64,000 nucleotides of DNA from Hyphomonas jannaschiana VP2 (GCF_000685215.1 NZ_ARYJ01000003.1:330431-394430), one strand, 5' to 3'. Counted from the stretch's first letter, positions 49,576 through 59,544 are shown. Notes: generated by a model from the letters alone, not told the origin. Made by a program: numbers and translations.

Positions 49576-51567
49576 CTAAGATGGCGCGAGGCCCGGACCC
49601 AGCGCAGATTTCAGTGGGCCAAGATGTGCCTCATATGGGCGCCATTGTTCAAGTCCGGCCTTGTTGATCGGGCGGCGGACCTGTTCAGAGCTGGCCGTGC
49701 GGACAGCGCGCTCCGTCTGGTGGAAGTTCACACAGCGCTCGTCAAAGGGCAGGCCGCAATAATCCAGCAGTTTGCGAACCTGGCTTTCGAGGTCATCAAG
49801 GACGTCTTCATGCTGGACCCGTAATATGCGCCCCGGCGGCAGGACGGACTCCCAGTACGCCATCATGTCGACATAGGCGCGATAGTAATGACCGATGTCA
49901 TCCAGGCTGTAGGTGAATTCCTGCCCCTCCGCGAAGAGTTGCTTGAAGCCCGACCAGCAGCAATCCATCGGGTTGCGGCGCGCGTCGATGATCTTCGCAT
50001 TCGGCAGGATCAGGTGGATCAGGCCGATATGCCGGAAATTGTTCGGCATCTTGTCCGTAAAGAAGGGCGCGCCCTGCCGGTGGATGCGCGTATTCTCGAT
50101 ATAGTCTTCACCGAGCGCGCAGAGGTCTTCCGCGCTCATTTCATGAAGGATGCGCGGATAGCGATCCCGGTCCGTGATCTGGCTTCGGCCGCGCAGCCGG
50201 TGGGCCAGCGAGAGGATGTTGGGGAGTTCCAGCGTGCCGTCGACTTGTGGGTGTGAGGCCAGGATTTGCTCGATCAGCGTGGACCCGGCGCGCGGCAGGC
50301 CCACGATAAAGATCGGGTCCGGCGCCGGGCACCCCTTGCCGGACTGTTTTTCAAACAGGTCTCGCGTGCAGTGCGTCTTTTGCGCCGACAATTCTGCCTG
50401 CATCTGTTCGGTCGTGTAGCGCACCGTCTGGTGTTTCAGGGCATTGCCGCTGGCATAAGCCGCAAACGCCTTGTCATAGTCTTTCCGGTCTTCCCGGGCC
50501 TTGCCGAGGGCGAAGGCGATGTGAATGCGGGACGCATGATCCAGATCCGGGGAGGCTGCGGCCGCTTCCATGGCCGTAAGCTCGGCATCGCTGAAACGAT
50601 AGGTCTTGAGATTGGCCAGGCCGTACCAGGCGTCACCATGACCCGGCGCAACTTCCGCTGCACGGCGATAGGACGTGATGGCGTCGTCTGTGCGGCCATA
50701 GGTCTTCAGGGCATGGCCGCGGGATACGAGCGTGGCCGGATCATCTGGCAGCACGCTCAGGACACGTTCGAAGTAGTCGAGCGCCGTCTCATAGTCCCCG
50801 GCCTGCATGCTCTCAATGGCATAGTGGGACTGGAAGACCGGATTGTCCGGATCGCGGTCCATCAGGATCTGCGCCTGTTCCAGCGCTGCGGCGAATTTCT
50901 GACGTTTGCGAAGGACCTGAATATAGTCGAGCCGCAGCTGGATATTGTCAGGCGCCAGCTCCACGGCACTTTCCAGCAGGAAGTCGGCGTCTTCCTGAAC
51001 GCCCAGCCGGGAGCCGATGTCGGCCAGCAGGCGCATGCCTTCCACATGGGTTGGATTGCGTTGGAGGAAGGCGCGCGCGATCTCCTCCGCCCGGAAGATA
51101 CGGCCTTCATGGATATGATTGGTCACCGCCAGAAGTTCGCGGGGCAGGGTTTGCAGGCGCTGGGCCTGGGCCTGCGCACTGCTCGCTGCAACAGGGTTTC
51201 CAGCTGCGGTATGCAGGTCAGCCTGCGCATTCCAGCTGGCGATGAGGGACGGGTTGTAACGTGTGGCGCGTTCAAACGCGGTCAGGGCACCGGCATTGTC
51301 CCCCAGTTTCCGGCGCAGGTGGCCCTCTTCCTGCCAGGCCCGGCCATAGTCCGGCGAGGCGGCTTTCAGCTCAGCCAGGCGTGCAAACGCGTCATCATGC
51401 CGGTTCTGATAGCGGGCGCAGACCGCCGCCATGTAGAGCGCGTCCCGGTTCTGGGGCTGTGTTGCCAGAATGTCGCCGGTGATTTTCGACGCGGCCTGGA
51501 AATCGCCAGCCTGAATGGCTTTCTGCGCCTGCTGCAGGGCATTTTCGGGGGCGGCCAGGTCGGTCAT
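49576..51567 (-). CDS. TPR-sulfotransferase protein
   Basis: A 663-residue two-part protein. Residues ~1-400 hold tandem tetratricopeptide repeats (AIQAGDFQAASKITGDILATQPQNRDALYMAAV, ALDYFERVLSVLPDDPATLVSRGHALKTYGRTDDAI). Residues ~415-660 form a sulfotransferase with the PAPS-binding loop FIVGLPRAGSTLIEQILASHPQ and later RNPMDCCWSGFKQLFA. Such proteins may sulfate lipids, sugars or proteins; there is no signal peptide. It precedes marR by two bases and both are probably co-transcribed. Confidence 0.87.
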   Translation of the reverse strand: MTDLAAPENALQQAQKAIQAGDFQAASKITGDILATQPQNRDALYMAAVCARYQNRHDDAFARLAELKAASPDYGRAWQEEGHLRRKLGDNAGALTAFERATRYNPSLIASWNAQADLHTAAGNPVAASSAQAQAQRLQTLPRELLAVTNHIHEGRIFRAEEIARAFLQRNPTHVEGMRLLADIGSRLGVQEDADFLLESAVELAPDNIQLRLDYIQVLRKRQKFAAALEQAQILMDRDPDNPVFQSHYAIESMQAGDYETALDYFERVLSVLPDDPATLVSRGHALKTYGRTDDAITSYRRAAEVAPGHGDAWYGLANLKTYRFSDAELTAMEAAAASPDLDHASRIHIAFALGKAREDRKDYDKAFAAYASGNALKHQTVRYTTEQMQAELSAQKTHCTRDLFEKQSGKGCPAPDPIFIVGLPRAGSTLIEQILASHPQVDGTLELPNILSLAHRLRGRSQITDRDRYPRILHEMSAEDLCALGEDYIENTRIHRQGAPFFTDKMPNNFRHIGLIHLILPNAKIIDARRNPMDCCWSGFKQLFAEGQEFTYSLDDIGHYYRAYVDMMAYWESVLPPGRILRVQHEDVLDDLESQVRKLLDYCGLPFDERCVNFHQTERAVRTASSEQVRRPINKAGLEQWRPYEAHLGPLKSALGPGLAPS

Positions 51568-51585
51568 TGCGTCGGGTATTCCTCA

Positions 51586-51620
51586 ATAAGAAAACAGCGC
51601 CCTGAAAGTGTCAGGGCGCT
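51586..51620 (-). terminator. Rho-independent terminator of TonB receptor 3
   Basis: AGCGCCCTG (51596-51604) and CAGGGCGCT (51612-51620) form a perfect 9-bp stem with a 7-base loop. On the minus strand the hairpin is followed by GTTTTCTTATT, a U-rich tail, ending transcription of the receptor gene that stops at 51647. Confidence 0.85.
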
Positions 51621-51646
51621 GCTTCAGGATCAAGTCTCAGCCTGTC

Positions 51647-54229
51647 CTAGTAGTCGTAGGAGAAGCGGAAACCGATTGTCCGTGGCCGCATCGGCGTGAC
51701 GCGTTCGCGGTCATAGACAAAGCTGCCGCTGAGGGCTGCATACTCATTCGTCAGGTTCGAGGCGAACAGTTCGGCCGTCCAGTTGTCACCCGTCACACCG
51801 GCGGTGGCGCCAAGCGTCGTATAACCGTCGAGCTTCATCTTGTTGATCTCGATCACATCCGTGAAGGAGTCATCCGAGAAGACGATTTGCGGCATCACGT
51901 GCGCGCGCAGCGACTGGCCGGCGATCTGCTGGTCGAGATCCCACTCATAGCGAACGCGCAGATTGCCCTGATAGGACGGCGCGAACGCCAGGTCAGATCC
52001 TTTGACGACGTCGTTGGTCGGCACCAGAACTTCCGTGATTTCCGTATCCAGGAAGGAGAAGGCACCGGCGACCGTCAGGCCTTCGATGGAGTACGGCGCC
52101 CAGGTGAAGTCACCTTCGACTCCTTTGATTTCCGCATTCGCCGCGTTGTCCGAGAAGAACAGGTTCACGATCGACGGATCGAAGATGGTGGTCTGCAGGC
52201 CGTCGACCTCGACAAAGAAGGCAGATCCGTTGAAGCGGAGCGAATTGTCGAAGAGTTCCGTTTTCCAGCCGAACTCATAGTTTTTCACTTCGTCCGTATC
52301 CACCGCATACGGCACCACATAGCCACCCGGTCCCTGCGTGCCGCCCGGGCGGTTCAGCAGGCCGGCCCGGAAGCCTTCCGAATAGGTGGCATAGAACAGC
52401 AGGTCGGCCGTTGGCGTCCACTCACCGGTGACCTTGTAGATCATGCCGTCTGTGGCGGCCTTGTCCGGGTTGCCTGCCGGTCTGTCCGGGCCGTAAATGT
52501 AGGAGATATTGGTACCGAAGACCTGCTGGTCGCTTTCGGTGTACAGGTTGTAGAAGGACGAGTTGGCGCTGCCTTCGAGGTCCACTTCGACATCATAATA
52601 ACGCGCACCCAGGGTCAGCGAGAACTGATCGGTGATGTCGAACGAGGTTTCACCGAAGATGCCGAACTGCTTGTCCGTCCGCTTCACGTCGTTGCGGAAG
52701 ATCACGCCCGCCGGGAACGGGCCCGGTTCGCTGTAATACCCCGCATAGGCACTTCCGATTTCGCCGGTGGCATCGGTATTTGTCAGCGGATAGTTCGGTG
52801 CAAAGCCGACAGTGCCGTCCGTGTACACGACCTGGGTCGAGCCCGGATAGACGAAGTCGTTGCGCTCAGCCAGTTCGAGGTCGCTGAAGAAGCCGCCGAA
52901 GGTTGCGCGCCAGCGATACTGTTCCGGCGTGTTGAAGCGCAGTTCGTGCGTCTGGACCTTGGTTTCGCTGTCCGATGTCACATAGAGGTTCGGCGCGTAG
53001 CATGTGCCCGTCGGGGCAACACCGGCGGCCGGATAGGTCACCGAATAGTCGCAGATATAGTAGGGCAGGTACTGGCCGACGAAGAGATAGTCCGAATAGT
53101 CGACCACCTGTTCCGTCGTCCGCTCAGTATACGCACCGGTGTAGATGGCTTCGAGGGCGCCGAGGCGGCCGTTCACCGTCCAGGCGGTGTTGCTGAACTT
53201 GTCCTCGGTGCTTTCCGGCGTGAAGCGGACGATGTCGTAATCGTCCAGTTCCGGATCGGCGGAGAACACACCTTCGGCATCGATCTGCTGTTGCGAGTGC
53301 TGGAGCAGGATGTCCCAGTCCTCGTTGATTTCATACAGGCCGCTCAGGCGGAAACCCTGATAGGTCACGTCATTGATGTCGTTTTCGGCGATCGTACCGT
53401 TGTTGGCAGCAATGAAATTGACGTTGGACAGGTCAGCACCTGCCTGGAAGCCGGCGCGCTGGGCATTCACCGGAACGCCGTTTGCGCGAACAGTGCCTTC
53501 CGGACGGAAACGGGCAGACTCTTCCGCCGTCAGAACGCCGCCGACATTGTCGATATAGCCGCCTTGCGTGTCGGTGTAGACCACGCCGCGGACCGCGAAC
53601 TTGTCGCTGACCGGCAGATTGACCATCGCTTCGACACTGTTGCTCATCTCACCGCCATCGGTGAACGAGGTGGACGCGCTGAAGCCTGCATCGAAGCCGT
53701 TCAGCGACGGCTTGTTGGTGATCATGCGGACCGTACCGGCCTGCGAGCTGGCCCCGAAGAGCGTGCCCTGCGGGCCGGAGAGGACTTCCACGCGCTCAAT
53801 ATCGGCCGCGTAGACGTCGAGGTTGCGGCCCGGCTGGGCCAGCGGCTGTTCGTCGAGATAGAAGCTGACATTCGGGGCAAGGCCCGCAACGCCAGCAACC
53901 GTCAGGTTCGGCGTCGTCGAGGCGAGGCCGCGGATATAGATTGTGTTCTGGCCGGGGCCAGCGCCGCCAGCGGTCACCCCCGGCAGCTGGATCAGATAGT
54001 CATTGAAGCTTTTCACGCCGAGCGCTTCAAGCTCCTGTTCGCCGAGCGCCGTCACAGCAACAGGAATGCTCTGGGCGCTTTCGGCGCGCTTGGTGGCCGT
54101 CACGGTCACGGCCTGAAGGCGCTTCACTTTCGCGGCCGGCTGAGCCGGTGCGGTTTCCTGGGCCTGTGCATGTGACGCGGCAATGCCGGCGATCGCGAGA
54201 AGCGACGCACCGTATTTGAACTTCTTCAT
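51647..54229 (-). CDS. TonB-dependent outer-membrane receptor 3
   Basis: An 860-residue receptor. It starts MKKFKYGASLLAIAGIAASHAQAQ with GGGGAAG upstream, has plug motifs AVTVTATKRAESAQSIPVAVTA, TIYIRGLASTTPNLTVAGV and VEVLSGPQGTLFGASSQAGTVR, and ends IGFRFSYDY. Compared with receptors 1 and 2, the GASSQAGT stretch replaces GRNTTGG, placing it in a different branch. It is monocistronic, with its own terminator, and diverges from the BCCT transporter gene. Ligand unknown. Confidence 0.93.
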   Translation of the reverse strand: MKKFKYGASLLAIAGIAASHAQAQETAPAQPAAKVKRLQAVTVTATKRAESAQSIPVAVTALGEQELEALGVKSFNDYLIQLPGVTAGGAGPGQNTIYIRGLASTTPNLTVAGVAGLAPNVSFYLDEQPLAQPGRNLDVYAADIERVEVLSGPQGTLFGASSQAGTVRMITNKPSLNGFDAGFSASTSFTDGGEMSNSVEAMVNLPVSDKFAVRGVVYTDTQGGYIDNVGGVLTAEESARFRPEGTVRANGVPVNAQRAGFQAGADLSNVNFIAANNGTIAENDINDVTYQGFRLSGLYEINEDWDILLQHSQQQIDAEGVFSADPELDDYDIVRFTPESTEDKFSNTAWTVNGRLGALEAIYTGAYTERTTEQVVDYSDYLFVGQYLPYYICDYSVTYPAAGVAPTGTCYAPNLYVTSDSETKVQTHELRFNTPEQYRWRATFGGFFSDLELAERNDFVYPGSTQVVYTDGTVGFAPNYPLTNTDATGEIGSAYAGYYSEPGPFPAGVIFRNDVKRTDKQFGIFGETSFDITDQFSLTLGARYYDVEVDLEGSANSSFYNLYTESDQQVFGTNISYIYGPDRPAGNPDKAATDGMIYKVTGEWTPTADLLFYATYSEGFRAGLLNRPGGTQGPGGYVVPYAVDTDEVKNYEFGWKTELFDNSLRFNGSAFFVEVDGLQTTIFDPSIVNLFFSDNAANAEIKGVEGDFTWAPYSIEGLTVAGAFSFLDTEITEVLVPTNDVVKGSDLAFAPSYQGNLRVRYEWDLDQQIAGQSLRAHVMPQIVFSDDSFTDVIEINKMKLDGYTTLGATAGVTGDNWTAELFASNLTNEYAALSGSFVYDRERVTPMRPRTIGFRFSYDY

Positions 54230-54471
54230 TATCTTCCCCTTGGGTCAGCTCCAGCCGTGGCGCGCACAACAAAGCGGCGCGCAGCATTCGAATCGTGGCT
54301 GCTCGATAGGGTCGAGGTAACGGGTTATTTCGATAATCTAAAGGGCTGGAGGTGAATATAACTCAGGATTAGGTGCAATCTGTTACACAAAGTCCACATT
54401 TTATGGATTGGTTGCTGGTGGTCTGCAGTCCGATAATTTGACTATCGACGTAATTACGGCAATAGCCGCTT
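54230..54471. promoter_or_regulatory. Divergent promoter of TonB receptor 3 and BCCT transporter
   Basis: A 242-base AT-richer region. It contains a perfect 10-bp palindrome CGTAATTACG at 54449-54458, only 13 bases before the BCCT start, preceded by TTGACT (a possible -35). Further upstream CCACATTTTATGG weakly resembles the TTACATTTTGTGG operator of the BetI-like system. Confidence 0.4.
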
Positions 54472-56160
54472 ATGGCCCAAGATTTCGAACCGAACGCCGC
54501 GGATGTTGATGCGACCGAAGCAGAGACCTCCGAAGAGGAAACTCTGTTTGTATACGAGACCGATTACGAAGTCGGTCAGGACAATGTCGAAATCGCGGGG
54601 CTTGACGTTCACAACCCGGTTTTCTTCCTGAGCGCAGGCCTGATCGTTCTGTTCTCGGCAATGAGCCTGCTGTTCCCGGAATCGGCGACGCAATATCTGA
54701 CAGCCGCCAAGACCTGGACGCTGCAACGGGCAGACTGGCTGTTTGCGGTGACACCGCTGATCGTCTTCGCTTTTGTGCTTTACCTCACCTTTAGCCCCCT
54801 CGGAAAAATTCGTCTGGGCGGGGCGGCGGCCGAACCTGAATTCAAGACCCATTCCTGGGTTGCCATGCTGTTTGCGGCCGGTGTGGGCGTGGGCTTCATG
54901 TTCTACGGCGCAGCCGAACCGCTTGCCTACTACACCGACTGGTATGGCACCCCGCTGAACGCTGTCCCTGAAACGCCTGCGGCCGAGCGGCTTGCTTTCA
55001 GTGCCACGATTTTCCACTGGGGGCTGGCCCCCTGGGCGATATACGCCATTGTCGGGCTGGCGCTTGGCTTCTTTGCCCATAACAAGGGGCTGCCGCTCAG
55101 CATCCGGTCTGCCTGTTACCATGTGTTCGGTGAGCGCGTCTGGGGCTGGCCCGGGCACATCATCGACATGTTCGCGGTGGTCTCGACCGTCTTTGGCCTG
55201 GCTACAACGATCGGGATCGGTGCGACCCAGGCCTCGAGCGGGATCGCATATCTTTTCGGGTTCGAGCCGAACCGCTACCTGCAGATCGCCCTGATCGTCT
55301 TCATGACTGGCCTGGCTGTGCTTTCGGTCCTGCGCGGCATGGATGGCGGGGTGAAGCTTCTCAGCAATATCAATATGAGCATTGCCTTTGGCCTGCTGAT
55401 CTTCGTCGTCATCGCCGGGCCGACCATCCTCATCTTCACAGGCCTCGGCCAGAATTTGTGGGCCTACATCACCGATACACCAGCCCTCACCAACTGGGTG
55501 GATCGTCCTGACATCGTGTGGTTCCACGACTGGACCATCTTCTACTGGGCCTGGTGGATCTCCTGGTCACCCTTTGTCGGCATGTTCATCGCCCGCATCT
55601 CGAAAGGGCGGACTGTCCGGGAATATTTCGGCGTGGTTCTGCTGGCGCCTTTCACCATCTGCGTCATCTGGTTCACCGCGTTCGGCGAAACGGCTCTGAC
55701 CCTCAACCAATCGGGTACGGGCGAACTGGCTGACGGCATGACCAGCGCATCGCTTGTCCTGTTCCAGATGCTGGCAGACCTGCCCCTGGCGCAGATCACC
55801 TCAATCATCGCGATTTTCCTTCTGGTCGTCTTCATCGTCACGTCGGCGGACTCCGGGGCGCTTGTGGTCGACACGATTACCAGCGGCGGAAAGACGGATG
55901 CGCCTGTAACCCAGCGCGTGTTCTGGGCCTGCATGCTGGGGCTGACCGCATCAGCACTGCTTTACGGTGGGGGGACGGATGTCCTGCAATCGCTGCAGGC
56001 GGGCACGATCACGGCGGCCCTGCCGTTCACCTTCATCCTGCTGGCGTGCTGTTTCAGTCTGTATCTTGGCCTGCGCGATGAGTTGCGCGCGATGAAGAAC
56101 CATGAAGCGGAAATTGCCGAACAGGCAGGCGAAACGGAAGAGGCCAGCCAGTCCGCGTGA
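54472..56160 (+). CDS. BCCT-family transporter (betaine/choline/carnitine)
   Basis: A 562-residue secondary transporter with an acidic N-terminal tail (~40 residues rich in Glu/Asp) and 12 hydrophobic segments. Landmarks are WVAMLFAAGVGVGFMFYGAAEPLAYY, HWGLAPWAIYAIVGLALGFF, and the signature DWTIFYWAWWISWSPFVGMFIARISKGRTVREY with the Trp-rich substrate site. BCCT carriers move quaternary ammonium compounds with Na+ or H+. No strong ribosome-binding site precedes the ATG. It could feed the betaine module at 12-22 kb or serve osmoprotection. Confidence 0.92.
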   Translation: MAQDFEPNAADVDATEAETSEEETLFVYETDYEVGQDNVEIAGLDVHNPVFFLSAGLIVLFSAMSLLFPESATQYLTAAKTWTLQRADWLFAVTPLIVFAFVLYLTFSPLGKIRLGGAAAEPEFKTHSWVAMLFAAGVGVGFMFYGAAEPLAYYTDWYGTPLNAVPETPAAERLAFSATIFHWGLAPWAIYAIVGLALGFFAHNKGLPLSIRSACYHVFGERVWGWPGHIIDMFAVVSTVFGLATTIGIGATQASSGIAYLFGFEPNRYLQIALIVFMTGLAVLSVLRGMDGGVKLLSNINMSIAFGLLIFVVIAGPTILIFTGLGQNLWAYITDTPALTNWVDRPDIVWFHDWTIFYWAWWISWSPFVGMFIARISKGRTVREYFGVVLLAPFTICVIWFTAFGETALTLNQSGTGELADGMTSASLVLFQMLADLPLAQITSIIAIFLLVVFIVTSADSGALVVDTITSGGKTDAPVTQRVFWACMLGLTASALLYGGGTDVLQSLQAGTITAALPFTFILLACCFSLYLGLRDELRAMKNHEAEIAEQAGETEEASQSA

Positions 56161-56310
56161 TGGGAAATGGACCCGCTCTGCGCCGGCCACCAATTTTCTC
56201 CACATTTGACCATTAAACGCTCACCGGCCGATTGCGCGAATTATCGTGTGAAGATCGCGTGACAAGCGCGTTAACATTTCTTACGTTGCGTCGTAGGGGA
56301 ATTAGGGTTG

Positions 56311-56835
56311 ATGACGGGAATAGCTGCAAGATCAGAATCAGAGTCGGCCCCCACGCCTGAAACGGTGCGTGTGATCGGTCGCGTCAAATGGTTCGACAGC
56401 GCCAAGGGCTACGGGTTCATCGTGGCGGAATCGACCTCGGACCCGGGGCTGACCGGCGATGTCATGATTCACATCACCTGCCTGCGTTCCTATGGCGAAA
56501 CCTATGCCGATGAGGGCGCCCGCATCGTCTGCAACGCCATGCAGACCGAACGCGGCTGGCAGACCGCCAGCATTATCGAAATGGAGCGTCCGAAGGCCGT
56601 CGTGGCGCGGGAGCTGGGCGTGGAGCCGGCTTATGAGCCTGTTACCCTGAAGTGGTTCAACCGGGCGCGCGGCTATGGTTTCGTGCAGCGGGAAGGCAAG
56701 GATGAGGACATTTTCGTCCATGCCGTTGTGCTGCGCAAAGCGGGCCATGAAGAGATCGAGCCGGGCACCGCTCTGGAGGCCATCATCGAGGACGGCGCCA
56801 AGGGCGAGCACGTCACCAGCCTGAAGCCGCGCTGA
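56311..56835 (+). CDS. Double cold-shock-domain protein
   Basis: A 174-residue protein with two cold-shock domains. The first ([21 protein letters not shown]...[10 protein letters not shown]) spans about residues 22-90 and the second ([35 protein letters not shown]) about 110-172. RNP1 (GYGFI, GYGFV) and RNP2 (VMIHI, IFVHA) are present in both. The layout is typical of alphaproteobacterial two-domain Csp proteins, which bind RNA or single-stranded DNA. ATG 56311 is preferred to the adjacent TTG. Confidence 0.92.
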   Translation: MTGIAARSESESAPTPETVRVIGRVKWFDSAKGYGFIVAESTSDPGLTGDVMIHITCLRSYGETYADEGARIVCNAMQTERGWQTASIIEMERPKAVVARELGVEPAYEPVTLKWFNRARGYGFVQREGKDEDIFVHAVVLRKAGHEEIEPGTALEAIIEDGAKGEHVTSLKPR

Positions 56836-56897
56836 CGACACATTCCAACCGCCACGAATGCTTGCCGCTGGTCTGAGCGGCGGCTAAACCATGAGGC

Positions 56898-57359
56898 ATG
56901 AAACGCTTTCTTGTCAGCGGCATGGCCGCGTTCGCCCTCGTTCTTTCCGCGCCGGCTGCCCTGGCCGAGCTGGAAACCAGCCCGCTGACCATCGAATCCG
57001 CGAATGGCGCCCACGCCTTCACGGTTGAGATCGCCGACGAACCGGAAGAAATCACCACCGGCCTCATGAACCGTGAGAGCATGGACCCGGATGCGGGCAT
57101 GCTGTTCGACTTCGGCCAGCCGCGCGAAGCGGCGATGTGGATGAAGAACACGCTGATCCCGTTGGACATGCTGTTCATGGACCCGCAAGGCAAGGTCATC
57201 GCCATCGCACGTGAGACCGTACCCGGCTCCCTGCGCACCATCACGCCCGGCGTGCCGGTGAAATCAGTCCTGGAGCTGAATGGCGGCCGCGCCGAGGAGC
57301 TGGGCATCGAACCCGGCGATAAAGTGATCCACCCCATTTTCGGCAACGCTGACGAATGA
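56898..57359 (+). CDS. Exported DUF192 protein
   Basis: A 153-residue protein with a signal peptide (MKRFLVSGMAAFALVLSAPAALA) and the DUF192 domain: TTGLMNRESMDPDAGMLFDFGQPREAAMWMKNTLIPLDMLFMDPQGKV and VLELNGGRAEELGIEPGDKV. The function of DUF192 is not settled. It overlaps the thioesterase gene by 4 bases. Confidence 0.9.
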   Translation: MKRFLVSGMAAFALVLSAPAALAELETSPLTIESANGAHAFTVEIADEPEEITTGLMNRESMDPDAGMLFDFGQPREAAMWMKNTLIPLDMLFMDPQGKVIAIARETVPGSLRTITPGVPVKSVLELNGGRAEELGIEPGDKVIHPIFGNADE

Positions 57360-57787
57360 GCGAAGACGGCGCGCTGAAGCCGCCGCCGCCCGGCTTTGCG
57401 CCGCGCCCCACGCGCGGCAAATTCTCGATCCATAATGGCCCGTCCTACCTGGCAACGGGCGAGGGCGACCTTCGCAGCGGCATCTGGGTGCTGGACCGCC
57501 ACTGCAACGGCATGGGCTTCATGCATGGCGGCATGATCTGCGCCTTTGCCGACAGCGCGCTGGCCTGGGCTGTGTGGTCTGCGACCGAACGCATGTCCGT
57601 GACAATCAAGCTGACCATGGAATTCATGGGCATCGTGCCGGAAGGCAGCTGGCTGGAAGCGCACCCGCAGGTCAAAGGCGTGGATGGCGACCTTGTTCAC
57701 GTCATGGCGGACATGAAGACCGAGGACGGCGCGCTGGTGGCACGGGCCGATGCGGTCTTCCGGTCCCTGCGGCGCCGCAAGGCCTGA
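57356..57787 (+). CDS. PaaI-like hotdog-fold thioesterase
   Basis: A 143-residue hotdog-fold protein. The active-site segment is NGMGFMHGGMICAFADSALAWAV, and SVTIKLTMEFMGIVPEGSWLEAHPQVKG follows, as in PaaI/YbgC-like acyl-CoA thioesterases. It is translationally coupled to the DUF192 gene and converges on an acyl-CoA synthetase. It probably hydrolyses an acyl-CoA; the substrate is unknown. Confidence 0.87.
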   Translation: MSEDGALKPPPPGFAPRPTRGKFSIHNGPSYLATGEGDLRSGIWVLDRHCNGMGFMHGGMICAFADSALAWAVWSATERMSVTIKLTMEFMGIVPEGSWLEAHPQVKGVDGDLVHVMADMKTEDGALVARADAVFRSLRRRKA

Positions 57788-57797
57788 CCGTTACCGG

Positions 57798-59423
57798 TCA
57801 GGCGTCAATGCCGAGTTCTGCAAGCGCGAACGCCTTGATGGACTTGTAGTCCGCCTTGCCGTTCACCGCGCGGCCGAGATCGTCCTTGAACAGGATCCGC
57901 TTCGGCGCCTTGTAATGGGCGAGCTTCGTTTTCACGAACTCCCGCAGGGAGGCCTCGTCGGCCTGTCCGTCGAGCGACACCACGGCCGTGATGGCCTGGC
58001 CCCATTTGTCATCCGGCACGCCGACGACCAGCGCGTCCTTCACGGCGTCATGCGCCTTCAGGGCTTCCTCGACTTCTTCCGGATAGACCTTTTCACCAGC
58101 GGTGTTGATGCAATTTGAGCCCCGGCCGAGCAGGGTGATCGTGCCGTCCGGTTCCACGGTACACCAGTCTCCGGGTACGGAGTACCGCACGCCGTTGATC
58201 GTCTTGAACGTCTTCTCGGTTTTCTCCGGATCCTTGTAATAGCCGAGCGGCACCGCGCCGCCGCGGGCGATAAAGCCTGCCTCGCCGCTGCCCGGCACGA
58301 CTTCGCGGCCATCCTCTGTGAACACTTTGCACTTTGAGCCGATGGTGAACTTCGACGTCTTCACCTCGCCGTCCGCAGTCATGATGGATGTGCCGAAGCC
58401 GACCGCTTCAGAGGCGCCGAAACTGTCGGTCATGGCAGCGTTCGGCATGTGGCGCAGCAGGCCGCGCTTCACTTCTGTGCTCCACATGACACCGGACGAG
58501 ATGATGCCCACCACCGTGTCCAGCTTGTGCTTGCCGGGATTGGCGTCGAGATAGGCCAGCATCGGCTTGCCGAACGCATCGCCCACGATGGCCATATTGG
58601 TCACGCCCTCCCGTTCGATGGTTTCGAACAGGTTCTGCGGATCGAAATGCTTGTTTTCCGTGAGGGTCACGATGGTGCCCCCGCCGACCAATGAGCCCAT
58701 GGCCGTGAACAAGCCTGTGCCGTGCATGAGCGGGCATGCGGGAATGTTGCGGACATGCCGGCCTAGCGCCTGCGCCGCCATGACATGTTCCTCAATGTTC
58801 TTCGGCACCGGCAGGCCCTGCGCTTCGGCGCCTTCCATGCCGGCCTGGCGCCAGATCTTGTGGGACCACATCACGCCTTTCGGCATGCCGGTCGTGCCGC
58901 CGGTATAGAGAAAGAGCAGGTCATCGCCGGACCGGGGAAAACCGAGCGGGGACGGGTCGCCCTGTGTGGCAAGGTCTTCATAGGCCACGGCGAAGTCCGC
59001 CGTCTCGCCGCCGCCGATCTGGACCCAGCTGGTTACGTTCGGAAGGCGCGGCTGAACCTTTTTCACCTGGTCCATGAACTCGACATCGAAGAACACGACC
59101 GTCGCATCGGAATTGTCGAAGATGTAGAACAGCTCGTCTTCGAGATAGCGGTAATTGACGTTCACATGCGTCAGGCGGCCTTTGAAACAGGCGGCGAGCC
59201 CTTCCATGTATTCCGGCTGGTTGCGCAGATAGAAGCCGACCTTGTCGCCTGTCTTCGCGCCCCGTGCCAGCAGGTTGCGCGCCATCCGGTTGGAGCGGGC
59301 CGTCATGTCCGGCCAGGTGATGCGCCGGTCGCCATGGACCAGGGCAATATCGTCCGGCCCGAGCGCCGCGCCGACCGCGTCCAGCAAATCACCGAGATTC
59401 CAGAAATCCTGCGAGCTCATCAT
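57798..59423 (-). CDS. Acyl-CoA synthetase (FadD-like)
   Basis: A 541-residue ANL-family ligase with LFLYTGGTTGMPKGVMWSHKI as P-loop motif, MTDSFGASEAVGFG, and VPGDWCTVEPDGTITLLGRGSNCINTAGEKVYPEEVEEALK, plus the C-terminal catalytic Lys in AVNGKADYKSIK. The GSNCINTAGEKVYPEEVE sequence is common in the FadD17/FadD19-like steroid-side-chain group. AGGAGGAGG precedes tandem ATGs at 59423 and 59420. Confidence 0.9.
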   Translation of the reverse strand: MMSSQDFWNLGDLLDAVGAALGPDDIALVHGDRRITWPDMTARSNRMARNLLARGAKTGDKVGFYLRNQPEYMEGLAACFKGRLTHVNVNYRYLEDELFYIFDNSDATVVFFDVEFMDQVKKVQPRLPNVTSWVQIGGGETADFAVAYEDLATQGDPSPLGFPRSGDDLLFLYTGGTTGMPKGVMWSHKIWRQAGMEGAEAQGLPVPKNIEEHVMAAQALGRHVRNIPACPLMHGTGLFTAMGSLVGGGTIVTLTENKHFDPQNLFETIEREGVTNMAIVGDAFGKPMLAYLDANPGKHKLDTVVGIISSGVMWSTEVKRGLLRHMPNAAMTDSFGASEAVGFGTSIMTADGEVKTSKFTIGSKCKVFTEDGREVVPGSGEAGFIARGGAVPLGYYKDPEKTEKTFKTINGVRYSVPGDWCTVEPDGTITLLGRGSNCINTAGEKVYPEEVEEALKAHDAVKDALVVGVPDDKWGQAITAVVSLDGQADEASLREFVKTKLAHYKAPKRILFKDDLGRAVNGKADYKSIKAFALAELGIDA

Positions 59424-59544
59424 TTCCTCCTCCTGCCGGTCTTCGCCAGCTCTGTGCCAATGCTACGGAGTGGAAGGGCGCCCCGCAATCGTTCCGTTGG
59501 GTAAGAGGTCAGGATTGACCAATCCGGGGGAGGCGTGCCGGTCC

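Noticed and set aside
51608..54175. Very long open frame (855 codons) on the strand opposite TonB receptor 3
   Set aside because: It is a mirror of a GC-rich, codon-biased receptor gene; its translation is rich in His/Arg/Val with no domain, while the receptor frame has a signal peptide, plug motifs and a terminator.
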